Source of the DNA: Thuidium tamariscinum
Taxonomy: Eukaryota > Streptophyta > Bryopsida > Hypnales > Thuidiaceae
Length of the DNA: 64,000 bases
Reading direction: 5' to 3'
Assembly (NCBI GenBank): GCA_947034885.2
Contig: OX344749.2
Span: 33,785,182-33,849,181, forward strand
Below, piece by piece: positions 24,446 through 36,984 of the stretch. A program made the translations under genes and the position numbers. The notes beneath the pieces were generated by a model that was given only the letters and a program-made list of their open reading frames with translations, did no database searches and was not told the DNA's origin. Position 1 is the first letter of the stretch. Every line of letters begins with the position of its first letter.

Positions 24446-26235
24446 CTCCTATAAATTCTGTGTACGTATTTCAATGTCTTCAAGTAATCAAGGGAACTTG
24501 ATCTCCAGTCCACTAGCTAGCCAGTCGGTGAAGAAGAAGCTAGGTCGATCCCTATTCTCTATCTGGTGTGGTGCTTCACCTGTTCCATTCATGTGCTCAC
24601 AATTAAACTAGACCAGCATATCGACATGGCCGATCTGAAACCTAATTCCAAAAACTAATTGGTGAGACTAAAATTTTCTGGAAGAGGGAGACAGAATCCG
24701 ACGAAGACTGGAGTCCAACGATCATTTCAGCAAGTAGCAAAGTTTTGAAAGCTCATATCTAGTGGACCGACTGTTGAGAGAACACAAGCCGAGTTATCCA
24801 TTCGATCAGAACAGGGAAAGTGGCTTGAACGTTCCTGCCGTTATTCCCACTTCAATTCCACGTGCACAAGCAAGATGGGTGCTCACGCATGCATCCCAAA
24901 ATTTCAACTAATGGTCTGAAACTAATGCGAAACTAATTTTAACGCTGTGTACTGGTCGTACTATATTTTGATCAATCAGTACTGGTAAGTAAGTACCTTA
25001 ACTCCTTTAGTCCATTATTAGCAGGCCAAGCTGGAATTGAACAGGAAGCATCCGGACTTACTAATTTGATGATTCAAGCCTCCCGGCAAGGATCAAAAGG
25101 AGTGGAACCAGTGGGCAATTGTGCACTGAAAAAGTATCCCATGCGAATCGCTGGCTTGCTGAGAGCTAAGTAGTCCAAATCGATCGTCCAAGCAAAGCAT
25201 AAGTTACGTCGACAATAATTTGAAGACTTCCTTCACAGCTTCACCCCAATTCCTGCCATAATGCTGAAAATTCATGCAAATGATATGTATCTCGGTTGAC
25301 GCTTGTGAATGCGCGTGTTTGACTAAGTTGACTTTGGTCAACTTGACTGGCCACTTGCACGATTCTCAAAGAAAATTAATTAAAGGCCATCTCCAATGAA
25401 CTGAATTATATCACTCCGTACAGAACTGAACAAGCATTACTGTCTGTAGTGATGCGGACGTCCATATATGCAATGTGACTCCACAGGAAGATAGATGGAT
25501 AGATAGAAATGTTTGCCAATATATTCTAATTGTCTGTCTTCACACTACCCCGACACACCGTTTTTTGGTTTCAGGGCTTTGGTTCTCTCTACCTTGGCAC
25601 TCCGAGAAACTCCATCAAAACTGAATTAAAATGAGCCTGTAATTGGCCACAGCGGCTCCTCATGCGTGCAATTCAGGGTAGGTAGAGGCTTTCTATGCAC
25701 AACTATTACGTTGAATGTATACAAGTAGAGTCTTTACGCTTTTTCATGCAAGATGAAGACTTTCATATATGCCTGAACACCAACTTAGTTACGGTTCTTT
25801 TTCATCAATTATGATCCAGCATGAAATATTCACATCATCAGTGACCATCATCAACAGAAACAAGTACGAAGTATTTTACTACTGTAATCCCCAAAACCGT
25901 TTTCATTTGTTTCAGAGCGCCAAAATTGTCATCCAAGTACGTGCGCAATGCCCATTCAAAACTAGACCAGGTAATAGATTTCAGGTTCTCAATGAGGGCC
26001 TTTTGAAATATTGTCACTTCTGTGGTTTGAAGTACGAACTAATACAATAAATATTAATCCGGCCATCATTATGGCCTACAGGTTAGTTCCATCTTTCATT
26101 AAGGGTAAGATTTGGAAGCCAGATGCAGAACCCTCAGAAAGTCAAGTCTTCTCGGGCTGCCTTTCTCATACTCCGTAGAATTTTAGACAGGTGCTAAGCA
26201 TTATTGGAGACCTATCCCTTTTGAACAACTCGATC
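24446..26235 (-). promoter_or_regulatory. Peroxidase upstream region
   Basis: Non-coding sequence upstream of the peroxidase ATG. No clear TATA box is seen. It includes the TTGAC cluster at 25296-25347, annotated separately. The plus-strand open frame at 25769-26050 has no recognisable content. Confidence 0.4.
25296..25347. promoter_or_regulatory. W-box-like TTGAC cluster
   Basis: Five TTGAC cores lie within 52 bp: 25296-25300, 25319-25323, 25328-25332, 25337-25341 (reverse) and 25343-25347. The middle pair forms the palindrome TTGACTTTGGTCAA. TTGAC is the core of WRKY factor sites, which commonly drive stress-induced peroxidase genes. The position is about 850-900 bp upstream of the peroxidase start codon. 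Function is inferred. Confidence 0.45.
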
Positions 26236-26524
26236 TTACACTTGAACAACTTCATGGAAAACGGCTTGATGCACAAACAAGGAATAGAAAACTCCGTGGA
26301 ACCATAATAATGCACTCCAACGGACCCCAGTCGCCTGCTTTAAACGTGGGTCCATCGCCCAGGTGTTTGCGAAAGAGTCGAGGAGGCTGGCCTTGAGATC
26401 GACGAAGTCAAACCGTTGGCGCTCAAAGGACAAGTGGGGAACGTCCGGTCACCGCGCGGAGGGTCCAGAATTGCTAACCGCCATGGGACCTGAAAATTAT
26501 TGGGAGCCTGAGCATCCTTCCGAG
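26236..26524. other. GC-richer island, unassigned
   Basis: Mixed-composition sequence with overlapping open frames on both strands (26236-26433 and 26340-26537 minus; 26363-26611 plus). None resembles a known family and there is no clear splice structure. Possibly an old exon or captured gene fragment. Confidence 0.3.
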
Positions 26525-26669
26525 GATTCCAAGCCACTTACACTGATTTCATCCTACAGTATTGGAGACGGAGGCTGCACAAGCATGAAGCTAGGGTCTT
26601 CCTTCAGATGATTCCAAGCCACTTACACTGATTTCATCCTATTGGAGAGGCTGCACAAGCATGAAGCTA
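26525..26669. repeat. Local tandem duplication (about 80 bp)
   Basis: 26525-26607 (GATTCCAAGCCACTTACACT ... GAAGCTAGGGTCTTC) is repeated from 26610. The second copy has small deletions and is interrupted after GAAGCTA by the MITE at 26670, resuming with GGGTCTTC at 26945. Confidence 0.9.
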
Positions 26670-26942
26670 AGGTAGGTACACCCAAAATGGCACCTGACCT
26701 TAAAGCGCCCTGTACAACCTGCATACATTTTCAAAATCAGTCATGTACCCAGACTGTAGATGGCGCTTTCAGAAACACACTTTGACTGTTAATAACTTTT
26801 GCATACGGTATCCAAATCCATTGTTCTTTGGTGCGTTGGAACATGCTTTCACTCACCAACAAGACTGTAAAAAAATCTGAACAATATAATAACAGGAACT
26901 AGGCACAGTATGAAAAACTGGCGCTTTTGGGTGTACCTACCT
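26670..26942. mobile_element. TA-flanked MITE, 273 bp, AGGTAGGTACACCC family
   Basis: Terminal inverted repeats AGGTAGGTACACCCAAAA / reverse complement are flanked by TA (26668-26669 and 26943-26944). The first copy of the local tandem duplication shows the unoccupied site with a single TA. A nearly identical copy in the opposite orientation is at 41997-42268. Confidence 0.92.
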
Positions 26943-27233
26943 TAGGGTCTTCAGTAGTTTAGTGGAACTTCCTCACATGAAGCTTCTATTAACCCATTAA
27001 TTCTTGCGAGCTGTAACGCTCCAAATTTGGCCTCTTCTGAAGAGACATTTGATCATTATAATCTTGTAAGTTATGCAGTGAAAACTTTCACAATTTTCTT
27101 TGAAGCTTGCCTTCCCAAACCCTCTTGCAATCACAACAACCATGTTCTTTTGAATCTTATTTTATTAATTGTTGGGTCAACTTGACTTGGAGATCATGGC
27201 TTGCTTTCAAGATTCGCACTAGGAGCTCAAGGA

Positions 27234-27895
27234 TTAATCCCTAAATGTCCAAGGCACCAAAATCTGGTGTTTGCAAAACTTTGAAGTTAAATAAAACCTA
27301 ATCAAAATGCTATTTCTAGTAGTTTATATTTTTGGAAAGTTCTTTTTGAAGTCTAGATTTAGTGTCAAAATTTTGATTTGAAAAATGAATAATAGTGATT
27401 TTTCTATTCAAGATTTTGAGCTAGGGTACCCATTGAAATCTTGACTTTCCTTAGTGTTGAGAGCTCTCGAAAATAAGCCTCAAATATACTAGATCTTGGA
27501 GAAAAAATCACGTTCAAAATTCATTTTAAAAAGTTGTAGAATAGATTTTGAGAATTGAAAAGACATAAATTGATTAGAGTTATGCATGTTAGGCCTACTA
27601 GTCTCATATTTTGTTTGTCACCAACTTTTCATATTTGATTTGCAAAAAGAGGATACAAAGACTTCACATCCCTTTTGTAGTTTTAACATCCTCATGGTCA
27701 AACATTATAATATTTCACTTTATAAGTAATATTGTTGTGTTTTCTTTTCCTATGCAATCTCTAACATGTCTAGTTTGAATTTGTATGGTTACAATTCAAA
27801 AAAAATTGATACAACTTATCAAAATGTTGGCATTTTGTTCAATTTAGACCAAATTCCAAGAAACTTAAAGCAAGCCTTGGGTTTTTAGGGATTAA
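27234..27895. mobile_element. TTAA-flanked element, TCCCTAAA ends, 0.66 kb
   Basis: Starts TTAATCCCTAAATGTCCAAGG and ends CCTTGGGTTTTTAGGGATTAA. TTAA occurs at both borders. The interior is AT-rich and non-coding. A diverged copy in the same orientation lies in GNAT intron 7 (46474-47084). Confidence 0.75.
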
Positions 27896-29131
27896 GGACC
27901 ATGGTCAATTTTGGAGGCAGGCAAAATGAATTTTGGTCTCAAGCTAAATATAGAAAAAAAACAAATCTTGATTCATTTTAGAGATTCATTGTATCAATGG
28001 AATTGGAGAAAATTCTAGAGGCTCTATAGTAAAGTATATAGCACTTCAAGGTTCCTTCGCTAGACAAATTTTATTTCTTAGTCCATATTTTTTTTAAGAC
28101 CATTAAACCACATACTAGAAACAATTGTCTTGATTCTTGTCTCAATGCATTTAGTTTAAATTCCCTACATCTATCCCCTTTCTTTTGTATCCAAATTCAT
28201 TTAAAAACTTTGGCTACTAATGAAAGAGTGTCAATTTCAACCAAAAAATGGTTGACCAATTCTTAATATGTTAAGATAACTACACCTAAAATTGCACAAC
28301 AACCAATTCAAGATAGTTTTCATTATTATATTGAATTTTTTTTGAGGTCTCATTGCTACTCCAAAAGGAATTCTCAATTTTTTGGAGACGCATTTTTTAA
28401 GACACCATATGAATGAACTACAAAAAAATTTAAGTGTTGAAAATAGGGTTTAAGATAACCAATTGTAGACTCTTGTAAGTAGTGAAGGTACATTCTTGGC
28501 AAGAACCTAAATTGTACAGCTTTAAAAGGTGTCAAAATTAGTTGTAGCGACCATAATCTAAAGATTTTTTACATTAATCTAGTCTTTAAAAGCCAAGAAG
28601 TGGCTATTTTATGAGAGGCCACACATATTTAAATTGCATTGGTACAAGGGCTACAAACATGTTTTTTTAAGGTAAGAGGTCTATGAACCATCCCTTAAAG
28701 CCTACCAAATTCATCAATGACTATACTAGATATTTCAAGGAATATCTCAATTAAATCCTAGATAGGAAATACACTTACAACTTGGTCAATTTATAGACTT
28801 CCTACCTTAATGTTGGCTTGCTTCTTAAGTGAGGGCTTACTTGAACTTCTTCAAATGCATTTAACTTTTGTCTATCCAAAGTAAACTAGTAACTATACTA
28901 CAATAGGTTTCTAGGTATTTATAAGCTTCTTAATTATGCCATTGAGTATTCATTGAACAAGTCATTGAAGGAGTAAACAAAAAATGAATAAATACCAAAT
29001 GATTTGTACACTTCACCCACACAAACTTGCACCAATTTTGAAGAAATTGGCAAATCATTCAAAATATACGACCTTACATGGGAGTAATTAGAATTAAAAA
29101 ATGATTTCATACCTTCATATTTAATTTTAGT
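27896..29131. other. AT-rich spacer, nothing recognised
   Basis: No coding sequence, RNA or tandem array is seen. The minus frame 28934-29182 overlaps a MITE arm and is not a gene. Confidence 0.5.
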
Positions 29132-29230
29132 CACTAGAAGAAAAGCCTGAAATTTTGCGTTTGTTTCAACACAACGCATCAAGTGAGTTGTGTTGAAACA
29201 AACGCAAAATTTCAGGCTTTTCTTCTAGTG
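29132..29230. mobile_element. CACTA-type micro-MITE with perfect 44-bp arms
   Basis: Starts CACTAGAAGAAAAGCCTG and ends with its exact reverse complement. The arms of 44 bp are identical when inverted and the loop is 11 nt. AGT flanks both sides (29129-29131, 29231-29233), the 3-bp duplication of CACTA elements. Confidence 0.9.
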
Positions 29231-29804
29231 AGTAGTGAACATTTATAAATAAAATTTGAGTGAAAATATAGTAGAAGAACCCTATTTTGTCCCAATGTGA
29301 AACTTTTGAGATTTTCAAAAAATTGTAGATGAGAATAGAAGATCAACTTTAGAATAATTATCAATTTATGAAGTTCAAAGATTTTTCTTTAAAATCATCA
29401 CCAATTTTTTTTTAATTGATGTTTGTCTTATGAGTAAATTATTTATTTTAGAAATCAATTACAATTCTAGTGTAGAAGTGTGCCGTAAATGTCTAGGTGT
29501 AGAGGACCCCCATAAGACAATTCACATAATATCCTTACCTTTACTTCATCAACACTTTGAATTCCCTATTTTAGATACAAAATTATTCTATTAAATTTAT
29601 GACATTGCCATTATATATACCACTTACATACTTAACAATTTATCCAAATGAAAATTTAAAAACAATCAAACCCTTTCCAATATAATGCACAAAATCCCCT
29701 AAACTAAATTGTACTCTTAATTTACACAAGTTCTATTGTGCTTCTACATTCATTGCCTCTCACATCACTAACAAATTTATCTAACTCTCAACCTACTCAA
29801 TTGC
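29231..29804. other. AT-rich spacer
   Basis: No feature is supportable. Confidence 0.5.
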
Positions 29805-30349
29805 TTAACCCCTAAAAGCCCAAGGGGTTAGGATAAAATACAAATGTGTTATTAAATATAAGTTCTGTAACTTTTTTGAAGTTAGTATCAAAGAAGATAA
29901 TGTGAAGCACAAAATGTAGAAAGTGTCCGTACGGTCAAAATTATAAAATTATTTTTAGATTCTCTTCAAATGAATTTTGAAGATATAACTTCAAAAATTC
30001 ACCAAAAATACACTTTCTTTATTTAGTATATAGATTTCTTTTTTATTGGTCAAAATTGTGGTTTCTATTGATTTGTGAAAAAATGAAAAAGATTTAGTAA
30101 TGGGAGCACTAATACTTTTCCAAAATAGTAAGTTTTTAATCACTAGGCAATTCTAAACCTTTTGTGCTATATCTCTTATAATTTTTGTTTGACCGTACCA
30201 ATCTTAGTTTTGAATATGAATGTTGAAAGGAAACCCAATTTTTTCAAAACTGAAAAAAAAAAATTGAAAAAAGTTTTTTTTCTGCCCGAAAATTCTGCCC
30301 GAAATCGGGCAGCGACCAAAAAATGGTTGTTTGAGTGCTTAGGGGTTAA
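29805..30349. mobile_element. TTAA-flanked element, CCCCTAA ends, 0.55 kb
   Basis: TTAACCCCTAAAAGCCC at the left and GTGCTTAGGGGTTAA at the right. The interior is AT-rich. An 80-codon plus-strand frame (30162-30404) runs out of the element and is not a gene. Same terminal pattern as 4617, 53970 and 54898. Confidence 0.6.
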
Positions 30350-32045
30350 AGTAGATGAAGTTATCTCTTTGCACCCTAAATTTTATGAAAAAGAAGGTTC
30401 TTGATGGAAATTTGAGCTATGAAATTTGAATATATTCAAACTTGTGAAAATCATTAACCGCATAAAATTAGTTCATGAAGTGATATTTTCTTTTTTGAAT
30501 TTCATTGAAGTATATTTACATTTTATTTCAATTGCTTATCTTCTTATGAAAACTTCTTTTGTAGAATATTTTTTTGAATATGTTTTGAAATGAATTTATT
30601 TGAGGTGAAAATTTTCCATAAATTTTGTTTATCTAATATTAATATGGAAATTTCTTTCAATCAAATTTTATAGCAAATTTGGTAATTCTTGTATTAAAAT
30701 GGAAGTTTTGAAATTGAAATCTTTAAAATAAATTAATTTGAAGGAACTTAAATTTGACTCCAAGTTTACCTTTTATACATTTAATCTACAATTATACATG
30801 TTTTATTTTATTTTCAATAAGCTAATGCTCATTAATCCTAAAATTTATTTTTAGAATAGTGTTTTTAACAAAGTACATATAATACACTAATCTTACAATA
30901 CACAAAAGAAGTATAGACCAAAATTGTCCATCATCCATCTATCAATATTAACATATTAGAGCTCTACTACTCTTTGTGCTACTAGTGATAATAAACTAGA
31001 GGTTTAGAAAAATGATGGTTTAGGAGATAAAACTTTTCAACAAGTTGTCAAATGGAGGTCATAGTCAAAAAATATTGCTATCCAAAAATGAATTTGAAAA
31101 AATTAAAACTTTATGTCATCAATGAATTTTTGCATGTATGCCTTCATCATGAAGACCATCCACATGAATTGATATCTTAGGCAGAGTGCATAAATAATGC
31201 AATGTTTGCAAAGTATACTATTATGAAGAGCCCACACAAAGATCTATTGCTATATGATGTTGATGTAATGGTATGATAGACCATATTGGATAAGCAATAG
31301 ACTCCTTAACTTGGTTATAATAGTAGGACTAAAGAAGCAACCACCTCATGTAAAGCATCAAGGAGTGGTAGATCGTGCAAGATTTGATAAAGTAGTAAGG
31401 ATCTAGCAATGTGATGATAACTAGTGGTGCAATCATCAATGAATTATAGGCACAATTTTTGGAACATGTGGTAGGTGGCATTCTATTGTGTAATAATACA
31501 TGTCATGAGCATAACATCGTATTGATTATGCAACATTTTAAATGTAATGTCCATATAGGAACTATGCTACATTTTGTATTAAGATATTACCACCCTAAAT
31601 TACAACCCAACTCTATTTTAGGGTCGATTCCAATAGGGGTAGATATTTTTCAAAGGTATTTTTCACTATACGCTCAAAAGACATGGCATATTGTGTAAAG
31701 TTTCGCAAGTCAAACCCAAGTTTAATTTTAATTTTTTGATCAAAATTAAAATTTCTATGAATTTTTGAAGACTTTTTCTCTGAAACTACAAAATCAAATA
31801 TAGAGTGGGGATATAAACATCCTATGAACAACCTGTAACTACTATTCTATGTATCCATTGGCACTTAAGTGCTCACCAATGAAAAATTGATACATTATTC
31901 CTCTTGATATTAATGCACTAAAATTGTTTGAAAAATGAGCAAATTTGCAAGATGGGCTAGACAAAATTAGTGCCAAAAATTGGATAACAAAATTAAGAAG
32001 CAAAAGATAATGAATTGGATCTACCTTAGGGGAAATTTGAAGGCA
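30350..32045. other. AT-rich spacer, nothing recognised
   Basis: Short frames at 31459-31698 (plus) and 31613-31831 (minus) show no recognisable protein features. Confidence 0.5.
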
Positions 32046-32260
32046 TTAAGAGACTATTTTTGGGCCATTCCCCATATTGTAAACCAACCATTGTTGGCTA
32101 GGGTAAAATTTTGTTTTAATTAAATAAATAAAAATTGAATTGAATTTTAAAATTAATGATATAGTATTATCTAATGTGGCAATCTCTTTACCATGTCAAA
32201 CTAATCATGTGGCAAAGTACCTAGAATTCCTACAATCTAGGAACTTGTAGTCTTTTAAAG
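32046..32260. repeat. Decayed copy of the GTTGAGAGACTG MITE
   Basis: Aligns over its length with 34434-34678: TAAGAGACTATTTTTGG at the left, TAATGTGGCAATCTCTTTACC in the middle and GGAACTTGTAGTCTTTTAA at the right, largely through C-to-T and G-to-A style differences. Confidence 0.65.
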
Positions 32261-33370
32261 GCCTAAGAAATCTCCTAATGCTCTATAATAACACTAGCTT
32301 GTCTTTCTTCTAGAACAACAAGTCCTCTTGCAAATATTGTAGGCTACTATTGCATAAAGGAGAGGCAACAAGAATAGAAAGCATGGCTAGATTGGTGTCT
32401 TAATTCAATGCCAAGGCCAAAGGTCTAAAAGAGATAATCAATTTGTATTTCTCATTCCATTTTGGACGGTTGTTAGAAAAATCTTGATGCAATGAGTTCC
32501 ATAGCAAAGACACACTTCTTACACAAAATTCTTTGTCTTCCTACCTACAAGGCTACATTTCATTCATTCAAAAACTATTCATAGCATTCAATAGTGAATG
32601 TCAGTATCCTAAAATTCAATGGAGGATTGTAACTTGTATTTTTAAGGGATTTGGTAAGGTTAATTAAGGTACCTACATGTTCATATAGTTATTATGATCT
32701 ATGCAAATCTCTATAAGACAAACTTTCTCTTAAATCAATTTGATGAAATAAAGAATGATAAATGCATTATATTTATTTGTTGTAAACTTCTTTAGATTTT
32801 ATTCTCAATTGAAATTGCACTAATTGATAATTACTCTATTAAAAAAATTATACTTCATATAATGAAATATATCAAAATTCAAAAACAGAAAAAAAATATA
32901 TATATATACTTTTAGGATAGAATGTCTTAATTTCAAGAACAATCTTTAGATTAAAACAAATGTAAGCAATAACATTCAAGCTAATAGGAGCTGATGGCAA
33001 CATCCTAAGGTCCTTTATTGAATTCTTAATAGTTTTTTTAAAAGAATATTCTATTCTATAATGTCATTAGTTTTATCTAAATCAATCTAAAATTTATCTA
33101 ATGGAATTATAAATGACATTTTCCACACAAAATGTTAGTATCAACTCAAATAATAAACATTTTTAAGCCCTCATTGCTTAAGGGGACCAAAAGTGTCATC
33201 ACATATAGTCTAGAAGTCCATTTCAAAGTAATGTAACTTTAGCATTCAATATCCAAATTCAATAAAATTAGTTGTAAAATTTGAGCTCTTTTTTCTAATT
33301 TGAGAGGTAAAATTTTTAAATCAATCCAAGATGTATTGTTTTTTTGAAATCCATTCAAAGTTCATGGGTT
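32261..33370. other. AT-rich spacer
   Basis: No feature is supportable. Confidence 0.5.
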
Positions 33371-33610
33371 CAATTGGAAGATTGCTACTATGTGAACCTT
33401 GGAGTGTAAGCTCATGAGCCTAAAAGACTATACACCTATAGAACAAGTGTCTATATTAAAGACATCTTCTATGATTATGGTGCATTTATATTATAGATAC
33501 CTATATTATAAGTGCTTATATTGTAAACACTTTCATTGGTAGTAGGATATTTACCTATATATATTGAAGGTTCATATGCTTACATTTTCATGCTCACATA
33601 CTAGCACCAT
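33371..33610. repeat. Dispersed repeat, copy 1
   Basis: Shares order and wording with 36275-36500 in the same orientation: TTGCTACTATGTGA, GAGCCTAAAAGACTATA, ACCTATA runs, then TACATTTTCATGC. It includes palindromic TATA-rich stretches. Confidence 0.6.
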
Positions 33611-33743
33611 TGGATTCAATTTGAGTTCACCAAATTGCATTTTGATGGGTGTAACTTTGGAGGCTTGTATCCCCTTCATCCAATGTTTGTCTTCAATAAA
33701 AACTTATTGGGATATGTTTTCTCATTAGGAGAGTTTTAGGTCT

Positions 33744-34047
33744 TTGAAAGATTGCAAGTCCGCAAAATTGTGGGAACATTGTGGGAGTGTTGGAGATGTT
33801 TCCACATCACCAATCTAATGTGATTGGATGACTACCATGTCAAATAATAATTAATTAAGAATTTTAAGAATTTTTTTAATTTAATTAAATTTAATTTTAA
33901 GAAAAAAATTTCTGTTTTTTAATACTTTTGAAAATTTTGAAATTAAAAAAAATCTAATATTTAAAAAAATTCAAAGCAACTACTATAAACCTATAGCATT
34001 GGGAATTGTTTCAATGAACAATCCTAGGACAATCTTCCAACGCCCCC
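33744..34047. repeat. Decayed, inverted copy of the GTTGAGAGACTG MITE
   Basis: Begins TTGAAAGATTGCAAGT and ends AATCTTCCAACGCCCC, corresponding in reverse orientation to the ends of 34434-34678, with an AT-rich middle. Confidence 0.55.
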
Positions 34048-34433
34048 AAATTCCCTTAATGTTGAAGTTTTTGTAATGAGGCCAAATTTTCATGCCAATT
34101 CAAGGTGTTTTGAATATTTGGGAGCAATTCAAAGTGCAAAATCTAAGCATTTGTGAATTATGGTGAACTTTGGCAACATGTTTCTTCTTTATACAATGTC
34201 CTTTCCCAATAAAAGAAAAGTTGAGAATGTTGGTCTTACTAGTTTAATTTGTGTAATTAAAATTCCGTATCAATCTAGGAAGCAATGAGGGATCAAGAAG
34301 CATTTTTGTAGAAGGAGATGTAGCCTTAGATGTATTTTTTGAAACTTTTCTTACTATTTTTTGACATTTCAAAGTCATTTTGTAGACACAATGAGCCAAT
34401 TGAATGATACTCCATAAGAGTTTTTTCGGGGGT

Positions 34434-34678
34434 GTTGAGAGACTGTTTCAGCCTCGTTTCCCATTTCTGTGAACCAGCCCTGCTGATCAGAATAAAAAAA
34501 TATTTAAAAAATATTTAAAAAATAAAAATTAAAAAATGATTAAAAAATGATTAAAAAATATTTTTTTAATTTAATAAAATATTATTATCTGATGTGGCTG
34601 TCTCCTTGCCACATCAGATCACTGTAGATCAGCTGCTGCAGTGAGTTCCCACAGTCCGGGAACTCGCAGTCTCTCAAC
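34434..34678. mobile_element. MITE with intact GTTGAGAGACTG ends, 245 bp
   Basis: A perfect 12-bp inverted repeat GTTGAGAGACTG / CAGTCTCTCAAC bounds GC-richer arms and an AT-rich centre made of AAAAAATATTT-like repeats. The internal arms also pair (CTGATGTGGC / GCCACATCAG). Target duplication is not clear. Decayed relatives are at 13380, 32046 and 33744. Confidence 0.75.
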
Positions 34679-35500
34679 TATGGAAGAAAACCTCTTATGT
34701 TTTTACCAATGTATTTGTATGTTGGTTTTCAAGTACTTTATAGTTTAATTTTTTTCATTTGAGTAGGTTTAGAAATCAAATTTCACCTCCGAATGTGAAC
34801 CTAGGAAAATTTTGACATCCTTTCTTAATCTAAAACTTTATCATCTTGCAATCTGTATGGCCAACTAAATCCAAATTTGATTCATGTCATCTATAACAAA
34901 TACACTATAAGATTGTATAGTTGAAATTTCTATACCTTAGTTACATTTTAGACTACAACACTTCAAAAGGGATGATATTCTTAAACTTGAAAATATCCTA
35001 AGCCTTGAAGGATTAACATTACAAAAAATCTAAACCTTGTACAAGACCATTAACTATAGTTTGATTTTTTGCCACAATGCAATTACAATTTCTTTTTTAA
35101 ATTTAAATAATTAAAAATAATGATTTTAAAAATAATTTTAAATATTTTGAAAGTGCCTATCTAACATGGCACTAGAAGTGACCAATTATTTTTAAAAATT
35201 AAACACTATAATATTTATTAATTTTTAAAATAAAAAATTATTCATTTTCACTAATTGCACTACTATAGTAACAATTTCACAGCCTTCTACATCATCTAGA
35301 TATTTTGTAATGTTAGTGATTATAGCATTCAACTAATTTATGCCACAATAAAGGTCAAAGGACTAAATATAGAGGATGATTAGTATTTAATTATTTGATT
35401 TGATTTGTTTTTAAGAAAAAAATCCACCCCCCCAACTGCCATCGATTTCTTGAAAAATCACAAGCTATTGATGTCCATCAAATACAATCTAGGCCATCAA
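34679..35500. other. AT-rich spacer
   Basis: No feature is supportable. Confidence 0.5.
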
Positions 35501-35670
35501 ATATGGACACAGAATACGATACATGATACAAATATAGATACAGTGGATATAGATAGAGAATACAATACAACATATAGATACAACATATGATGATATGATA
35601 CAATATATGGGTATAGAATACGATAAAGGATAGGGATTCACATATATGGAAAACGGATACGGATATAGAG
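35500..35670. repeat. Degenerate GATACA/GATATA satellite
   Basis: Imperfect hexamer-like units (GATACA, GATATA, AGATAC, GAATAC) run for about 170 bp. The long open frames on both strands here (35405-35590 plus, 35489-35683 minus) are by-products of this repeat. Confidence 0.7.
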
Positions 35671-36274
35671 AAGTTTGTCCCATATTGATTGCAGTGAATT
35701 TGGTTTCTGAAAATTACAAGTAGATGAGGGGAGGGAAGGGAGTTAATTTAATTAATTAATTTTTGAAAATCGGGGGGAGAGGGGCAACAGATAATTAATT
35801 AGTTAATTTTAAAAAAAATTAAATTCTTTTGGATGCATTGTGACTCAATTTGTCACAATGCCAATGCACCCAAAAGTGGCTGTAATTGCTAGCCCCAAAG
35901 TGTGGAAGTGGTGTGCAAAGTAAGTGCTATGTTGTTTCAATTTATAGTGCTAGAAGATATTCCACTTGAAGGATTTTGACATAAAATAAAATAAAATAAA
36001 ATTAGGAAAGAGATGATTCTATTTTAATTTATACTTTTGTCTAGCAACTTTGCACTTCTTTTGAAAGATTTGAAGTTTGAATTTGAGCATATATGTTTGG
36101 GATTGTTGAGTAAAAAATTAACTATGATTGTCATAACAAAGAAAACAAACATGTCAAATTAATTTAAATTTAAAATAACTTAACAATACAATTTATTAAT
36201 ATAAAGATATTTTTGTAATACAAATATCCAAATTGAGTGTATTATTTTCCTTGAAAGTTGCTACATAATTATAG
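35671..36274. other. AT-rich spacer
   Basis: Low-complexity AT and a short TAAAA run near 35983. No gene. Confidence 0.5.
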
Positions 36275-36500
36275 AGGGTTGCTATTATGTGAGTTTAAAT
36301 ATGTGAGCCTATAAGCCTAAAAGACTATATACCTATAGTATAGGTGTCTATAGAGTAGAAATTTTCTATAATTATAGTACAACTATGCTATAAATACCTA
36401 TATTATAGGTATTTATATCATAATCACCATTTATGGTTGTTGTATATCCATTCATATACATACTTAAGGCTCACATCCTCACGTCTTCATGCATAATTAC
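36275..36500. repeat. Dispersed repeat, copy 2
   Basis: Counterpart of 33371-33610; contains ACCTATAGTATAGGTGTCTA palindromes and GCTATAAATACCTATATTAT. Nature unknown. Confidence 0.6.
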
Positions 36501-36984
36501 AAGCCAAACTTGAATGTACATTACAAATAAAGACATGCAAACTTTTGACAAATCTAATCATTGTACAAATAAAGCAACTTCACTTTCGCCATATACTAGC
36601 ATGGATGTTATAGAAAGTGCTTGGTACCTAGGATTATACTTATTATACAAATATGGCAATAAAATGAAATGAATTGCTTGATTTTAATTTGTTAAACTTT
36701 GAATGTAAAATCTTTATCCTAAACAATCAAACTTACTTCAATTTGAGTTAATCTAAATGAAACTAAATAATTTTACATGGAATTATCTTTAAGTTCTATA
36801 CAAACCAATGATCAAAATCAATCCACTGATATACTTTATGATATACATAAATTTAATTATGGCATATTTGAATATAAAATTGCCATTGATTTCAGTCAAT
36901 TTTAAAATCTTTAAATATTCAATACATTTGTGAAAAAATAATCCCCCTATGAAGATACACTGTTTGTTTGTTTGGATGTTTGTT

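Noticed and set aside
26236..26611. A gene from the three overlapping ORFs in the GC-richer island
   Set aside because: No family resemblance, no consistent splice sites, and the end overlaps a tandem duplication.
35405..35683. Overlapping ORFs on both strands
   Set aside because: By-products of the degenerate GATACA/GATATA repeat.
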